The notes below the pieces were generated by a model. It was not told where the DNA came from, ran no database searches, and saw only the letters and a list, made by a program, of their open reading frames with translations. 64,000 bases of DNA from Pohlia nutans. Taxonomy: Eukaryota; Streptophyta; Bryopsida; Bryales; Mniaceae. Positions 12,133 through 23,863 of the stretch are shown one piece after another; position 1 is the stretch's first letter, and each line of letters starts with the position of its first letter. The DNA lies in NCBI GenBank assembly GCA_022496805.1, contig CM040091.1, positions 20,512,336 through 20,576,335 on the forward strand, written 5' to 3'. A program made the translations under genes and the position numbers.

Positions 12133-13218
12133 CTAATATCGCGGATGTCCCCGAAATGCTCCACGTTCCGCGTCCCACTGTTGCTCATAAAAGCGTTGCT
12201 CTATCAGCCGCCTTTCATTCTCTTCTTCTTCGCTCCGTCTTATTGCTTCTTGAAGATCTCTTTCATACTCATCATCTCGATGGTACTGACTGGATGGCCC
12301 AGAAGCATATCCGTCAGGGGGGCCGTCTGCAGCACTATACATATCCCTACCAAAACTCACGGGTGCACCGCTTCCTGAGCTTTCGCCGGGGCCAGAATAA
12401 ATAGGAGTATGGCTTTGAAACCCATGATGTCCAAAATCGTTGTGGGTCCTCTCAGGAGAATATGCTCGTGGAGTACTGTATCTGTCCGGATATGGCACCC
12501 GTTCATCATGGTGTACCGCGTATGCATTATCATCGTAGCCATGGCTAGCTCCCCTCTGATATCCCCTGCCTACTGGATCTGAAGTTCCATGATAATTTTC
12601 ATAGCCATGTTGAGGAGCAGTTCCGAACGTCACGGGATAGTTTTCAACGTCGCGTTCCCGATATGTATTGCGTGGACGTACTTCCCATTGCGAGGTGTCG
12701 TCATCAGGAACATCAACGTTTGTCACATGCGCTGTACGATTAGACCATTGCGGCACACAATCACTCAGTCCAGTCCAATTGGTGGCAATAAAGTTTTGTG
12801 AACGATTCAAACGTTCAACGTTTTTTCCATTCACCGTACTCCAATCCACATCCTTGTGCAGTACAATCTCAGCCCAAACCATTGACATTAGGCCATATTT
12901 CATGATGGTTGGTTTGGAGTTAGGCAACCCCACGAAATCGTGCACCTCCCAATACCGTTGTCGAAAATGGTTGCTCTGGCACGTCGTAGTTGGGCCTTCC
13001 CAACGAGGGCCAGACACTATCATTTGAGCTCGTGGCCAAATCTTGGCTAAATGCGTCATCTTCACGTACTCTTTGCATATTTTTAAAGTCCACGTTCTCG
13101 CCGGCTCCGTGTCCCATCCCGGCTCCGCAACACAATTGGGGTCATCGACTTGATCCCAGTTTATAACTTGAGGAGTCCCTTGTGAAGATCTCCTACTACT
13201 GCTGCTTCGCTGGGACAT
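12133..13218 (-). CDS. Protein with WPR/VDWST-type N-terminal domain of unknown function and a UIM-like C-terminal helix
   Basis: An uninterrupted 361-codon frame starts at the ATG at 13216-13218. Residues about 20-130 share an order of motifs with the protein encoded at 19283-22837: INW..VDDP near the start, YVKMTHLAKIWPR, and KDVDWST at the end; the other copy has IDY..LDDP, YVKLSHIGKLWPR and RKVDWST. The middle is low complexity, rich in Tyr, His, Gly and Pro. Near the C terminus, YERDLQEAIRRSEEEE fits the ubiquitin-interacting motif pattern (E..L..AI..S..E). A GGACGGC array lies upstream at 13370-13830. The function is unknown; a link to ubiquitin is inferred from the UIM-like helix and from the RING finger in its paralogue. 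No catalytic motif is visible. Confidence 0.7.
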   Translation of the reverse strand: MSQRSSSSRRSSQGTPQVINWDQVDDPNCVAEPGWDTEPARTWTLKICKEYVKMTHLAKIWPRAQMIVSGPRWEGPTTTCQSNHFRQRYWEVHDFVGLPNSKPTIMKYGLMSMVWAEIVLHKDVDWSTVNGKNVERLNRSQNFIATNWTGLSDCVPQWSNRTAHVTNVDVPDDDTSQWEVRPRNTYRERDVENYPVTFGTAPQHGYENYHGTSDPVGRGYQRGASHGYDDNAYAVHHDERVPYPDRYSTPRAYSPERTHNDFGHHGFQSHTPIYSGPGESSGSGAPVSFGRDMYSAADGPPDGYASGPSSQYHRDDEYERDLQEAIRRSEEEENERRLIEQRFYEQQWDAERGAFRGHPRY

Positions 13219-13369
13219 CGTGGGAAGTCAAAGCAACGCCAAGAAACCGCGTGGAAGGTAGAAGCGCAACGTGGTGCAGACGTCCTCAAATAAAGTCAAA
13301 CGTGCGTACAGCGTGACGCAGTGACTCAAAAAACACGTGACAGAGTCGATGCAGGTGCACGCGGACGTT

Positions 13370-13830
13370 CACCATGCCCACCGCCTCTCTGAGCAGACGA
13401 AGAAAGCCGTCCGCCATTTATATTGTCCGCCTAGGGCGGACGAAGCGTACAGCGGACGCCTGCCCGATCGGATGGCCTCGATCGGACCGTACCAGATCCA
13501 TCGGACGGCGTGCGTGCGGACATTTTCATCCGATGGCCGCTGTCCGCGCGTACGTTTCGACCCTCGAATCGGACGGGCAGGGGCGCACGATCGCGTGGCC
13601 TAATCGGACGGCCCGCGCCGGGTCCCCATATCGGACGGACCACGCCGGCCGGACGGATTGATCGGACGGACAGGCGCGCTCGATCCATCGGACGGCAGAG
13701 CGGACGCCGCATCGGACGGCGGAGCGGACGCTGGATCGGACGGCAGTGCGGACGGCAGGCATCGGACGGCAGGATCGGACGGCAGTGCGGACGGCAGGCA
13801 TCGGACGGCAGGATCGGACGGCGTGCGCGA
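13370..13830. repeat. GGACGGC motif array, mainly forward orientation
   Basis: About fifteen copies of GGACGG(C) lie in under 500 bp, mostly as ATCGGACGGC. Near 13735-13820 a block of about 60 bp is tandemly duplicated (GCATCGGACGGCAGGATCGG recurs). The array sits directly before a repeat copy that begins at about 13820, the same arrangement as at 16140-16325. Confidence 0.85.
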
Positions 13831-14620
13831 GCAGCCCAGGGGGTTTCTCCAAAGTATTGAGTTTTGGTGTTTCTCTCCCTTCCTCCTCCTCCAGCCCAAA
13901 TCCTTGGGTCTACACACACTTCAAGAATCCTCGCGGACTTCGAGGACTATTTTGAGTACGGTCAAAGAATGTTCCAACATTTATTGTGCTTCGCATTGAA
14001 TTCTTGTAGTGCTTCACTTCTAGGAGAGCGGTCCGTCCCACCTCTTTCATGATGGCTCTTACCTCTCCATTGTTAGCTAACTCCCCCCCCCCCCACCTTG
14101 CCCTTCTCCCTTTCCTCCTTTGTTCATTCTCCCTCCCACTTTTGGTCAATTTCATGACTTGACTTGTAATTACTTACCAATTGAATAAAGAAGCGAAATA
14201 TTCAAAATATGAATTCCACTTCGAATTCCATAAGTTACCGTGTATGTGTGTGCGTATGTGCATGCAAGTATACATGATGGTAGAACGTCGTGCAAGGCAT
14301 ATTATCATCTCTAGTAAGCTTGGAATAATAATATATGCCAATTGGTAATATAAAACACATGTGGCATGCCATTTTCATGATGGTGCAATATCGTGGAAGA
14401 CATGTTTGTAGTGCATGTATATTCGTAAGTGCTTCCATGTATATGTACATACAAATATCCACCCACATATTTACATATACATACATACATATATCCATAC
14501 ATACATATGTGTATATGTATATATTTATGCTCGTGTATTTCTATGTTTATATAGATTTACATATCCACGATATAAATATATTGTGTACACATGTGCGATT
14601 GGATGAATAATATTCTATGG
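13820..14620. repeat. Non-coding dispersed repeat, copy A
   Basis: From GCGTGCGCGAGCAGCCCAGG onward this copy is nearly identical for about 380 bp to 16309-16690, including a poly-C run (14085-14095), and then more loosely similar through a TATA/CATA-rich stretch to a common end near ATATAAATATATTGTGTAC. No coding domain is seen; open frames on both strands are incidental. It follows a GGACGGC array and may be the body of a non-autonomous element. Confidence 0.75.
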
Positions 14621-14720
14621 AAAAAATCACAAAATAGGATCTTATTTGTTATCAAGGAAATTGTAAACGTTAGGCATTGGCGGAGAAATCCTGTGATCGA
14701 TCAAACTACTTCTATCTATC

Positions 14721-15263
14721 TTAACCCCTAAAGGTCCTCACCTCTTTTCTAAAAGTCGAAGCACTATAATTTGCATACTTCAAATATCACATTGTATGAT
14801 TTATATTTTTTCATAAACAGTCATTAACAATATGAAGGTATGGCAAAATTTCAACATGATTCGAAAATATTTTGAATATTTACAAATTTTATTATGTAAA
14901 GAAGGGAAAAATTCAAAATAAATATAGTTTTGTCAAATTTAATATCAAAAATTATATTTAAGGTACATAAAAGTTATATTTACAAGGAGTAAAAGACTGA
15001 AAGTGAAGAAAATAATAGAGACATATGATAGAAGCATCTTTAGTAATCCCTTTGCATTTTGAACACTCAAAATTCAAATTTCACGACGGTGAAATATCTT
15101 CAAATGAAGTCTATTCTCCAATCCCAACGGTCAAAAGATGTATCATAACTTAACTTAAACATCTAATGATAAGACCAACTACAATAAAGTTAAAACACTT
15201 GATTTTTGGGGCGTTTGATCAAAAAACAAGCATAATATGGTTGATTCGGCATTTTGGGGTTAA
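14721..15263. mobile_element. TTAA MITE, family C, copy 1 (about 543 bp)
   Basis: The edges read TTAACCCCTAAAGGTCC and TTTTGGGGTTAA. It is about 90 percent similar by eye to 15582-16125, including ATTTACAAGGAGTAAAA and GATGTATCATAACTTAACTT. It is non-coding and AT-rich. About 320 bp without a gene separates it from the next copy. Confidence 0.7.
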
Positions 15264-15581
15264 TGTTGGTTTAATGTTGCCTTTCACAACGATCAATATA
15301 CACTTTTATATAAATTTTACCTTTCGGATTGGTTTATTTTTTTAATTAAAGTTTACACACGCACGAATTTGTATGTATCTAATTAGTCCTAAAGTGTTAT
15401 GTATTTTGTAATAGAAAATGAACTTTTTAAAATTATGCAGGTTAAATAGTTGAAGGAATTCATATTTTAATGGACCATGGACAATCACAAATTTTAATTA
15501 TTGTACGAAGTCGCCGTATGTGATGGATGTACGCATGAGCAACCATCCAATATTTAGAATATGAAGGCGAGCGTCAAAGGG

Positions 15582-16125
15582 TTAACCGCTAAAGGTCCTC
15601 ACCTCTTTTGATAAAGTCAAAGCACTATAATTTGCATACTTGAAATATCAAATTGTATGATTTATGATTTTTCATAGAGAGTCATTAAAATTATGAAGGT
15701 ATGGCAAAATTTTCAAAATGATTCGAAAATATTTTGAATATTTACAATTTTTATTATGTAAACAAGGGAAGAATTCAAAATACATATAGTTTTGTCAAAT
15801 TTAATATCAAAAATTATATTTAAGGTACATAAAAGTCATATTTACAAGGAGTAAAATACTGAAAATGAAGAAATTAAAAGAGAACTATGATATGAGCATG
15901 TTTAGAAATCCCTTTGTATTTTGGACACTCAAAATTTTAATTTCTCGACGGTGGAAAATCTACAAATGAAGTCTATTCTCCAATCCCAACAGTGAAAAGA
16001 TGTATCATAACTTAACTTAAACATCTAATGAAATCACCAACTACAATAAAGTTAAAACACTTGATTCTTGGGGCGTTTGACCAAAAAACAAGCATAATAA
16101 GGTTGATTGGTCCTTTAGGGGTTAA
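15582..16125. mobile_element. TTAA MITE, family C, copy 2 (about 544 bp)
   Basis: The edges read TTAACCGCTAAAGGTCC and TCCTTTAGGGGTTAA, with TTAA at both borders. It lies in the same orientation as copy 1 and ends about 15 bp before a GGACGGC array. Confidence 0.72.
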
Positions 16126-16139
16126 GGGTCATCTGCAGA

Positions 16140-16325
16140 AGCACCTCGGACGGCGGTTTTAGAGGACGAGATCGGACGAACTGAATGAAATGGAGCACGC
16201 TGATCGGACGGACATTATCCATCGGACGAAACCCTCGGATCGGACGGCAGAGAGGACGCCGGATCGGACGGCAGTGCGGACGGCAGGAATCGGACGGCAG
16301 ACATCGGACGGCGTGCGCGAGCAGC
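16140..16325. repeat. GGACGGC motif array, forward orientation
   Basis: Nine to ten GGACGG(C/A) motifs occur, including GATCGGACGGCAG repeats, ending in the same junction (GACGGCGTGCGCGAGCAGCC) as the array before copy A. Confidence 0.8.
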
Positions 16326-17260
16326 CCAGGGGGTTCTCCAAAGTATTGAGTTTTGGTGTTTCATTGCTCTCCCTTCCTCCTCCTCCAGCCCAACTCCTTG
16401 GGTCTACACGCACTTCAAGAATCCTCGCGGACTTCGAGGACTATTTTGAGTACGGTCAAAGAATGTTCCAACATTTATTGTCCTTCGCATTGAATTCTTG
16501 TAGTGCTTCACTTCTAGGAGAGCGGTCCGGACCACCTCTTTCATGATGTCTCTTACCTCTCCATTGTTAACTAACTCCGCCCCCCCCCCCCCCCCCCCAC
16601 TTTACCCTTCTCCCTTTCTTCCTTTGTTCATTCTCCCTCTCACTTTTGGTCAATTTCATGACTTGACTTGTAATTACTTTCCAATTGAATAAATAGGCAA
16701 AATATTCAAATGTAAAGGCAATAGAATGAAGCATTGCGTTCCAATTTGAATTCTATAAGAGTTAGCAATTTTTTATGCATACATTACTTCGAACCTACTA
16801 GAGTGACTTCATTCAATGAATTCACAAACATAATTTAAGAGGGAAAGACCACGTCAATTTTCATAAACAAATTATCACACAATATATGTAACAATTTATA
16901 TTTTACAAACCTAGTTAGAGGGGAAAACTTGAAATTAAATTAGATTTGAACCTATTGTATGCATGTTCATATGAATAGTATATATGAAATTAAATTATAG
17001 TTGAACATATTGAATACACATGTATGTACCTTTATATTTACATACATATAAATAAATCTTATTGTATGCGTATGTGCATGCATGTTTAGGGTTTATATTA
17101 ATATGTACATCTATAAATGGTCGACACATCCATCTATATATCTATATATATATATATATACGTATATATGCACATGTATTTTTATGTATACATAAATTTA
17201 TATGAACAGAATATAAATATATTGTGTACGCATGTACGAATGTATGAATCATCTTCTTTG
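16309..17260. repeat. Non-coding dispersed repeat, copy B
   Basis: A direct-oriented second copy of 13820-14620. It carries a longer poly-C tract (about 16578-16596) and an insertion of about 250 bp of AT-rich sequence before the shared TATA-rich tail at about 17130-17245. From 17261 to about 17590 no gene or repeat is recognised. Confidence 0.75.
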
Positions 17261-17591
17261 AATAATGGAGCCCGTAATATCCTCTGAAATTTGTTATCAG
17301 CAAAAATGAAATAGTTCCAAAATGGAACGATCCTGGTGCCATGTTATTGTTTATTGTGTAAAAGGTTGGTGGATTTACATTTTGGGACTTCTAACAAGAA
17401 GTGATGCATGTTATATTGTTGTGTGGCAACATTTGTTAAAATGACTTCACTTAGTGACTATTCATATATGATCTCAACCATTGAAATTCACTTCTTTTTG
17501 AATCCCAAGTCATTTTATATTCATACAACTAAATTGGTATTCGTAACCGTTGATCTTAAAGTATGGATTGAATCTAAAATTCATATGTGTA

Positions 17592-18135
17592 ACCTAAGTG
17601 CCCAATCAACCATATTATGCTTGATTTTTGGTCCAACGTCCTTAAAATCTAGCGTTTTAGCTTTTATGTAGTTGGAGTTTTCGTTAGATGTTTAAGTTAA
17701 GTTATGATACATCTTTTGACCGTTGGGATTGGAAAGTAGAAAATGTATTGAAGTTATTCCAACGTTGAGAAATTTGAAATTGGAGTGTCCTAAATACAAA
17801 GGGCTTTCTAATAATGCTCGAATCATAGGACTCTTTTATATCTTTTGCTTTCATACCTTTATTATATGTAAATGTAACTTTTATCTACCTTAAATAAAAA
17901 ACTTGATATTAAATTTGACAAAAGTATATTTATTTTGAAATTTTTTCGTGTTTACATAATAAAATTTGTAAATATTCAAAATATCTTCCAATCATGTTGA
18001 AACTTTTATTATACCTTCATATTGCTAATGACTAGGAATGCAAAATTATAAATCACCCAATGTGATATTTCAAATATGCAAATCCTGTGATTGATTTCAC
18101 CATACCAACATGTTGCGTTGTCCTCAAAGGGTTAA
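17592..18135. mobile_element. TTAA MITE, family C, copy 3 (inverted, degraded left edge)
   Basis: The sequence matches the reverse complement of copies 1 and 2 (AAGTTAAGTTATGATACATC, GACCGTTGGGATTGGA). The right edge reads CAAAGGGTTAA; the left edge near 17592 is degenerate. Confidence 0.65.
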
Positions 18136-18706
18136 CCCCTAACGGCCCAATCATGCATAATTTGCATGATGTACGGATTTGAACTCCGATTTTTCATCCA
18201 TCATGCACTGTTTGCAGTGTGGATCTTTTACTTAAACTTTTATGGGAAGTTAGCTTTGTGCATGTGTGATCCGATTAGAGAGGGGATGATTTGTGAAATT
18301 TTTATGCCTCATGTCATGTTGTAGTGTTGCACCCAAAATTTCGAAGATTTTAGTCTAAAAGTGCTCTTGAGAAAGTGAAGTACTAAAATTAAGTAACCAA
18401 AAAATCTCCAAAAATCACTACACTTAAAGCATTACATTTCAACCCATCACAAAAATTTCATTATTAGATTGCCAATATCTTATTCGTAATCATATTCCAA
18501 AAGAGCTCTAAATTTGAAGTTTGAAAATTAATACACAAAAATTGGTGATAGCCATTGCAAATCCAACCGTATGGATAGAATCTAACATTCATGATGTACA
18601 ACTTTTATTCATTCATCCAGTTGAAAATATCCCTCTTAGTTGCATTTTATAATGCATTTCTGAAAAACGGCCAAATCTGAAAAGGGTTCGAACGTTTAGG
18701 GGTTAA
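18132..18706. mobile_element. TTAA MITE, family B, inverted copy (575 bp)
   Basis: The edges read TTAACCCCTAACGG and TTTAGGGGTTAA, with TTAA at both borders. It is the reverse-complement partner of 9174-9750 and directly abuts the family C copy, sharing one TTAA. Confidence 0.75.
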
Positions 18707-18804
18707 TAGGAGTCTTTGGCTCACTTAATCACGATCATTGGATTCGTCATGGCATTTAATCCGTTCTGGGAAGTAGTTGAGTTGAACAACGTCATGAAAT
18801 CTGA

Positions 18805-18945
18805 CTATCGGTGGTCCGAACGGACGAATCGGACGGCTGTATCGGACGGCGGATCGGACACCGTCAAGCGGACGGCATTTTGGGCCCCGGAGCGGACGGC
18901 GAGCAGCGGACGGCCAGAAGCGGACGGCAGGCATCGGACGGTGGC
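18805..18945. repeat. GGACGGC motif array, forward orientation
   Basis: About nine copies of CGGACGGC or variants occur in 140 bp. It lies 3' of the minus-strand WPR/RING gene, and its orientation is opposite to the array on the other side of that gene (23200-23520). From 18946 to 19282 no gene is seen. Confidence 0.8.
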
Positions 18946-19282
18946 AGTGGAAAAAGAAAATTGGCTTGGAGGAAGAGTCCTTCCTTCATTACGTCTTCTG
19001 ATCAGCTACTTTGACTAGGTAAACCTCTAAATGCCTACACTGCTGTCCCAGTTTCTTTTTTAAAATTATAACACGATAAAAAATAAATTGCATTTGTGGG
19101 AGTCCTTGAAATGAAAAAATTGTCATGCCACATCTCTATTATTATGAGTTTTGTAAAAAGTATAAATAGAGAAGTGAAAGAAAACCGAGTGTGGAAAAAG
19201 TATTCTACATGGAAGTCAACAAGAATGGAAACGTGAATAGAGTTATATATATTCATATAGTAGCCAAATGGCTAAAAAACAA

Positions 19283-22200
19283 TCATGCAATATCAATATT
19301 CATCGAACGAGTACGTCTACGCTGACTGTCATGAGTGATTGTACCGCCTGCCTCAACCTCTGAATCTATCGCAAGCTTCTTTTCAACGTTGTTTTGAGAT
19401 GGTTCCCAATTGTCATCCTCGTCGGCCTTTCGTTTCCCCTTGCGAGAACGATCCATATCCACCTCTCTTGCCTTAAAAACCTCCATGTACTTCTCCACAC
19501 GACCGACAACAAGAGTTACAGTTTGCTCAGTTTCCCCAAATGTCGTTGACCAGTTCGATGTCAACATATGACGTCGCCACATTTCGATGACGTCATTGAT
19601 CCTCCTATCAAATGCACCTGCAACATCCGCATAGGAATTCTCCTCATCAATGAACATGTCCTCGGTCGTTGTGGCACGAAGCCTAGCCGCCTCCTCCAAC
19701 TTTGAAAGGACCAGAGCTCTGCCAATCAACGTACGGTCATACGTTCCGTGTTGTTCTCCTAAGACGGGACTGGACGCCTCGTACCACGTGTTATCATCTC
19801 TCTTTTTTACTTCATTCTTTGGGAATCGGAAGAACTTTTTGTGATGTACGCTCCAATGTCCCCCAAAGTTGCGGCAAAACACCTCCCGGTCGGCCTCGTT
19901 CACAATTGCACGTGCTCGCACTTCGATCTCGTAATCTCGGGTCATCCAGAAAAGTTCGTCCTTGTCCATAAAATCTTCTACCTCAGACCCTTCTGCGTGC
20001 AAATGGTACAAGTCATGGCAGTCGAAGTTAACATCCCATACCAATGGTTGACCCCAGTTTTTGTAATTTAGAAACTTCTTCGGTTTTTGGTCCAGAGGAA
20101 GGTTCCACTGGTTGTATTCATGACCAGATGGCATAAAGGCGCGAAGGCCCATCATTTCGTAGAATCTGACATGTATAGGAGCATTGCACAGGGGACACCA
20201 AGAGCGTCGTAAGCAATGTTCCGCAACGCACTTAATATGAAAGGTATGCTGACATTGTCCTAGTTGGATCGCTCCTTCTGGACCAAACCCATATTGACAC
20301 AAGCAATATGTCTCTTTCAGAAATTCGGGAGCTGGATTACATGTATGAACCACCGTCTTCTCCTTCTCCAACAAATGCGAGGAAAACACGTTATATGGCA
20401 TCCACCCTTCTTCGATCGCCGAAGCCCAATCCATGTTGTTTGTTTCCAGAGAACCACAAATCCCATGTGCCCGTGTCATCATCACGTCAACATCACCCCA
20501 CATGGTAAACGTAGTCATTGTACGTGCTCCAGGCAGCGCGGCTTGTCGATCAAATAATTCTTGCACCCTCTTCAAACTTCCTAGCATACAAGAGAGATTC
20601 CCACTTTTTTTCTCCTCATACTGGAACATCAAATACAACTCACGCGCGACCAATTCATCCACATCCTTTAATTGGTGGACATAACTCAATCAAGGCAGGC
20701 TTTGCTCACTAGGTGGTATGGGCATCTCCTTGTCACTTTTCCAGAAAAGTAATTCACACCTCGCTATATCCCTGTCAATCTCTGCTTGATGCAATCGTTG
20801 TCTCAACGTCTCGATCTCACGGTTACTGGCTTCACCGGCTTCGGTTGGTGGCCTTTTCCAAGGTTCTTCCTGCATCCTATCAACCGCCACGAATACCTCC
20901 GCTACACCTGGCCGCTCTAGCGAATTCGAAGGATTCTGTTCATTGTCGAGGTCACCGTCGGAGGTTTGGGCATCCAAAGGAAGGGGCAACTGCTCCGATG
21001 GCGGTACAATATCTTTAACCACTGTTTCGTCTGAAGTTTGGACATCCAAAGGAAAGGGCAACTGGTGCGATGGAGCGAGAGTATCTTCAACCACTGTCTC
21101 GTCCGAAGTATGGGCATCAAATGGAAGAGACAATTGGTCTGATGGGGAAAGAGTTTCTTCAAGTACTACTCCGTCCAAAACTTGCGCATCCAATGGAAGA
21201 GACAACTGGTCCGATGGGGCAAGAGTTTCTTCAAGTACTGCTGCGTTCGAAGTGTTGGCATTCAACGGAATAGCGAGCTGCTCCGAAGGGACGTGAGATT
21301 CTTGAGGTAATGCTTCTTTCTTTGTAGTTTCTTCTCGCAGCTTCTCTACTTCTTCTATCAACTGCCAATTCATCATCTGGAGATGCAGGGTCTTCAAATG
21401 GTTCTTTATGATGGTCGACTGCAGTTGCTTTATGGTTTCCCTCGCCAAGCGCTCAAATCCCCTTGCACATTCCGTTGTTTCTTTTAGTTTCTTCGTGAGC
21501 CCATCAACACGCTTCGCCTTTTCGATGACTGGCCCCCAACGGCCCAATTTTTTCTCAATTGATTGGACATCTCTAGCGAACTGTGGTGCGATTGTACGAA
21601 GGAAAGTTGTTACGTCCATGGCTTTTACCAAGTTCACGTACACGTTCTTCGAAAGAAGTTTCAATGAACCTAGATCACTTTTCAAGTCGGGGAACTCGTC
21701 GGACAGTTCCCATTGCTCTGCTTCTGCAATTTCACCCACCTTGGGAACTTTCTCCGCCAACTGCCCGTACGAAATCATTAGATCCTCAATAGGCATTCTC
21801 TTTGCCTCACAAGTCCCGCAATTTCCCCAACGTCCATTTGGATCCCGAATTAGTGTATCCGTGTCATCCGGACATGCGAGTTTCTCGCTCGGAGTTGAGG
21901 AACTTGGATTGCTTGGACCGCCCTTTTCCACCCGAACCGCCCAGTCCGTTCCAAAGTTATACTTTTCTTGGCGGTCCTCCGTGGTAATTGTATCGGACCT
22001 CAACTTCTGTTTCCCCTTTGATTCCGTAGTTCCCTGAATTAGCGTGGATGGGTTATGCGGCAACAGTTCCTCGCCCTCCTTGCACGGTACCGATCGAGAC
22101 GGAGAAGTTGCAATATCTTCAACTTTGTCTTCTAAGTCCCATTCAACTTTGACTTCTATTTCCTCCCGTTCAGCATTGACTTCGGTTTCCACACTTGCAT

Positions 22201-22837
22201 CCAAATTGTCCAAAGCGGCCATAGGCAGTACTGGTAATTTAGCGGTCTTTGGTTTGACTTCCACTCGAGTGTCTCGACCTGAGCTGCTTGTAGTCGACGT
22301 GCCCGGTTTCTTTAAAGAGACCAACATCTCTTTTGTGCTTGTAGATGCTGGATCATACAAATCAGGAATATCTCGCTGCCCGTCTGCCAACTGAATTGGC
22401 ATCGATTTAATTGCAGGGTATGTACTCCAATCCACCTTGCGCTCCAACCTTAATTCCACATAGACCATTGCCAGTGTGTTGTAGTTGAATGTTCCTTTTG
22501 ACTTCGAACGACCTCCAAACAATGCCCTCCATACCTCTTCCGCTCGGTGAAGGAAATGATCATCTTTGCATAAGTTTGGTTTGGCAGTAAAGGTTCTTGC
22601 CATCATTGGTAATTGATCCCTCGGCCACAGTTTACCAATGTGGGACAGTTTGACATAATTTCTGCAATCCGTGGCAGACCAATATTCGTCCTTAACTTCT
22701 TCCCATCGTGGTGCGGCTAGAATAGTTGGGTCGTCCAATACGGCGTAATCGATCGCATGCGGGGCCCCTTTGGGCTTGTTCCTCCTAGGCCCAGCATTAG
22801 CATTCGGAACGTGACCCTCACGTTGGTCATCGGCCAT
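19283..22837 (-). pseudogene. WPR/VDWST-domain protein with internal repeats, coiled coil and RING-H2 finger; one in-frame stop
   Basis: One minus-strand frame runs from the ATG at 22835-22837 to 19283 (about 1184 codons) with a single TGA at 20690-20692. Residues about 28-140 carry the domain shared with the 12133-13218 protein. The central region has a likely coiled coil (near 21330-21560) and five 24-residue repeats (20935-21300). After the stop, a RING-H2-like finger reads YCLC, then CQHTFHIKC and WCPLC; the first pair is CxC instead of CxxC. A basic RKGKRKADED segment and an RRRTRS tail suggest nuclear location. RING fingers usually act as E3 ubiquitin ligases, so such a role is possible but unproven. 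CGA to TGA would explain the stop. GGACGGC arrays lie on both sides in opposite orientation. Confidence 0.68.
20935..21300 (-). repeat. 72-bp coding tandem repeat, about five units
   Basis: The unit encodes 24 residues with the core PSDQLSLPLDAQ and ET(L/V). Spacing of the ATCCAAAGGAA block (20972 and 21044) is exactly 72 bp, so the reading frame is kept. It lies inside the gene at 19283-22837. Confidence 0.75.
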
Positions 22838-22899
22838 TGCTTAGCGATGTGTGAATGCACCGTGTGCAATTACCGAGACAAAATGCCGCGACGAGGTGA

Positions 22900-23060
22900 A
22901 TCGATCGTGTACCCTAAACCGTGAGGTAATCCCGCGATAATGTGAATCAACCGTTTGCGTAAAAACCCCGCGAAAATGTGTAAGAACCGTCTGTGTAAGA
23001 AAACTGCGATAATGTGAGTGACCCGTCCGTGTGAAAATACCGCAAAGATATGAATAAAGT
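22900..23060. repeat. Degenerate tandem repeat of about 36 bp upstream of the RING gene
   Basis: Four to five units of the type CGCGATAATGTGAATCAACCG, with GTGTAAG variants, lie in the 5' flank of the minus-strand gene. They could be regulatory or subterminal repeats. Confidence 0.55.
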
Positions 23061-23067
23061 GTGTAAG

Positions 23068-23108
23068 ATGCTTATTGTGACCAACCGGTGATTGGTCACA
23101 ATAAGCAT
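23068..23108. other. 17-bp perfect inverted repeat with 7-bp loop
   Basis: ATGCTTATTGTGACCAA (23068-23084) is followed by CCGGTGA and then by its exact reverse complement (23092-23108). It lies between the tandem repeat and the GGACGGC array. Confidence 0.8.
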
Positions 23109-23199
23109 ATGACCTCTCACCCCTGTAGTAAATAAGGCCAGGAAGTCCACAAAGGGAATTGCCAGCAACCTGATTTAGGAGTGAGAAGTGAGAGGAAAT

Positions 23200-23585
23200 G
23201 GGGCCGGATGGGCCTTCTATACTGCCGTCCGCCCGAACCAGCCCGTCCGCCCGTCCGAACCGGGCCTGCCGTCCGATCTGTCGTCCAGAGCGTGCTGCCC
23301 GTCTGATCATCGTCGTCCGATGGGGTGGCGGCGGCGGACCGTAAACCCTAAAGCAAAACCCTAAGGCGTCCGCTGTCTTGGTGCGTCCGATGCATCGCGT
23401 CCGATCCTGCCATCCGATTCTGCCGTCCGATCCAGGCCGTCCGATCCAGCGCGTCCGGTCCAGCCCGTCCGATCCACCCCGGCCGATCCAGACCGTCCCT
23501 CCAGTGCATCCGATCCAGCCCGAATCGATCGGACGGCATATCGGACGGCACAGCGGACGGCAGAACGGACCAGCCAGGCTGTCCA
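23200..23585. repeat. GGACGGC array junction: reverse-oriented block, then a short forward block
   Basis: From 23200 to about 23520 the motif reads GCCGTCCGATC (reverse). From 23525 to 23585 it reads ATCGGACGGC (forward). This fits the right end of the RING-gene element meeting the left end of the hAT element. Confidence 0.75.
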
Positions 23586-23721
23586 ACGGCTAGTGCGGCA
23601 GATGGTAGTATAAAGCATGAAGGTTTTGTTTTGGTGAGTTCATTCGAACTCACCAGTTGTCAAGGGCTATGGGCAACCTTTTGGTATCCCTTGCTTGACC
23701 ATTACCGAGTTTGAATGCGCG

Positions 23722-23751
23722 GTTGTCAAATTCCGTTCGGAATTTGACAAC
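23722..23751. other. 14-bp perfect inverted repeat with 2-bp loop
   Basis: GTTGTCAAATTCCG, then TT, then CGGAATTTGACAAC. It lies about 110 bp upstream of the hAT start codon and could be a cruciform or a protein-binding site. Confidence 0.8.
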
Positions 23752-23863
23752 TACTGTATTTTACATACAGGATACATTTTTTCGTCGCGCGATCACGAGG
23801 TACTGCACGCCGTCACTTAAAACTATTGGGTAGCGGAACCTAAACCCGCTTGAACCTTTCAAG

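Noticed and set aside
13370..13920. Several overlapping ORFs of 80-160 codons on both strands
   Set aside because: They are open because the GGACGGC array lacks stop codons; the translations are simple repeats.
14311..14610. Tyr/Ile/His-rich ORFs near 14.4 kb on both strands
   Set aside because: They translate a CATA/TATA microsatellite.
23722..23751. Rho-independent terminator
   Set aside because: It has a hairpin with a 2-bp loop and no T-tract, and the genome is eukaryotic.
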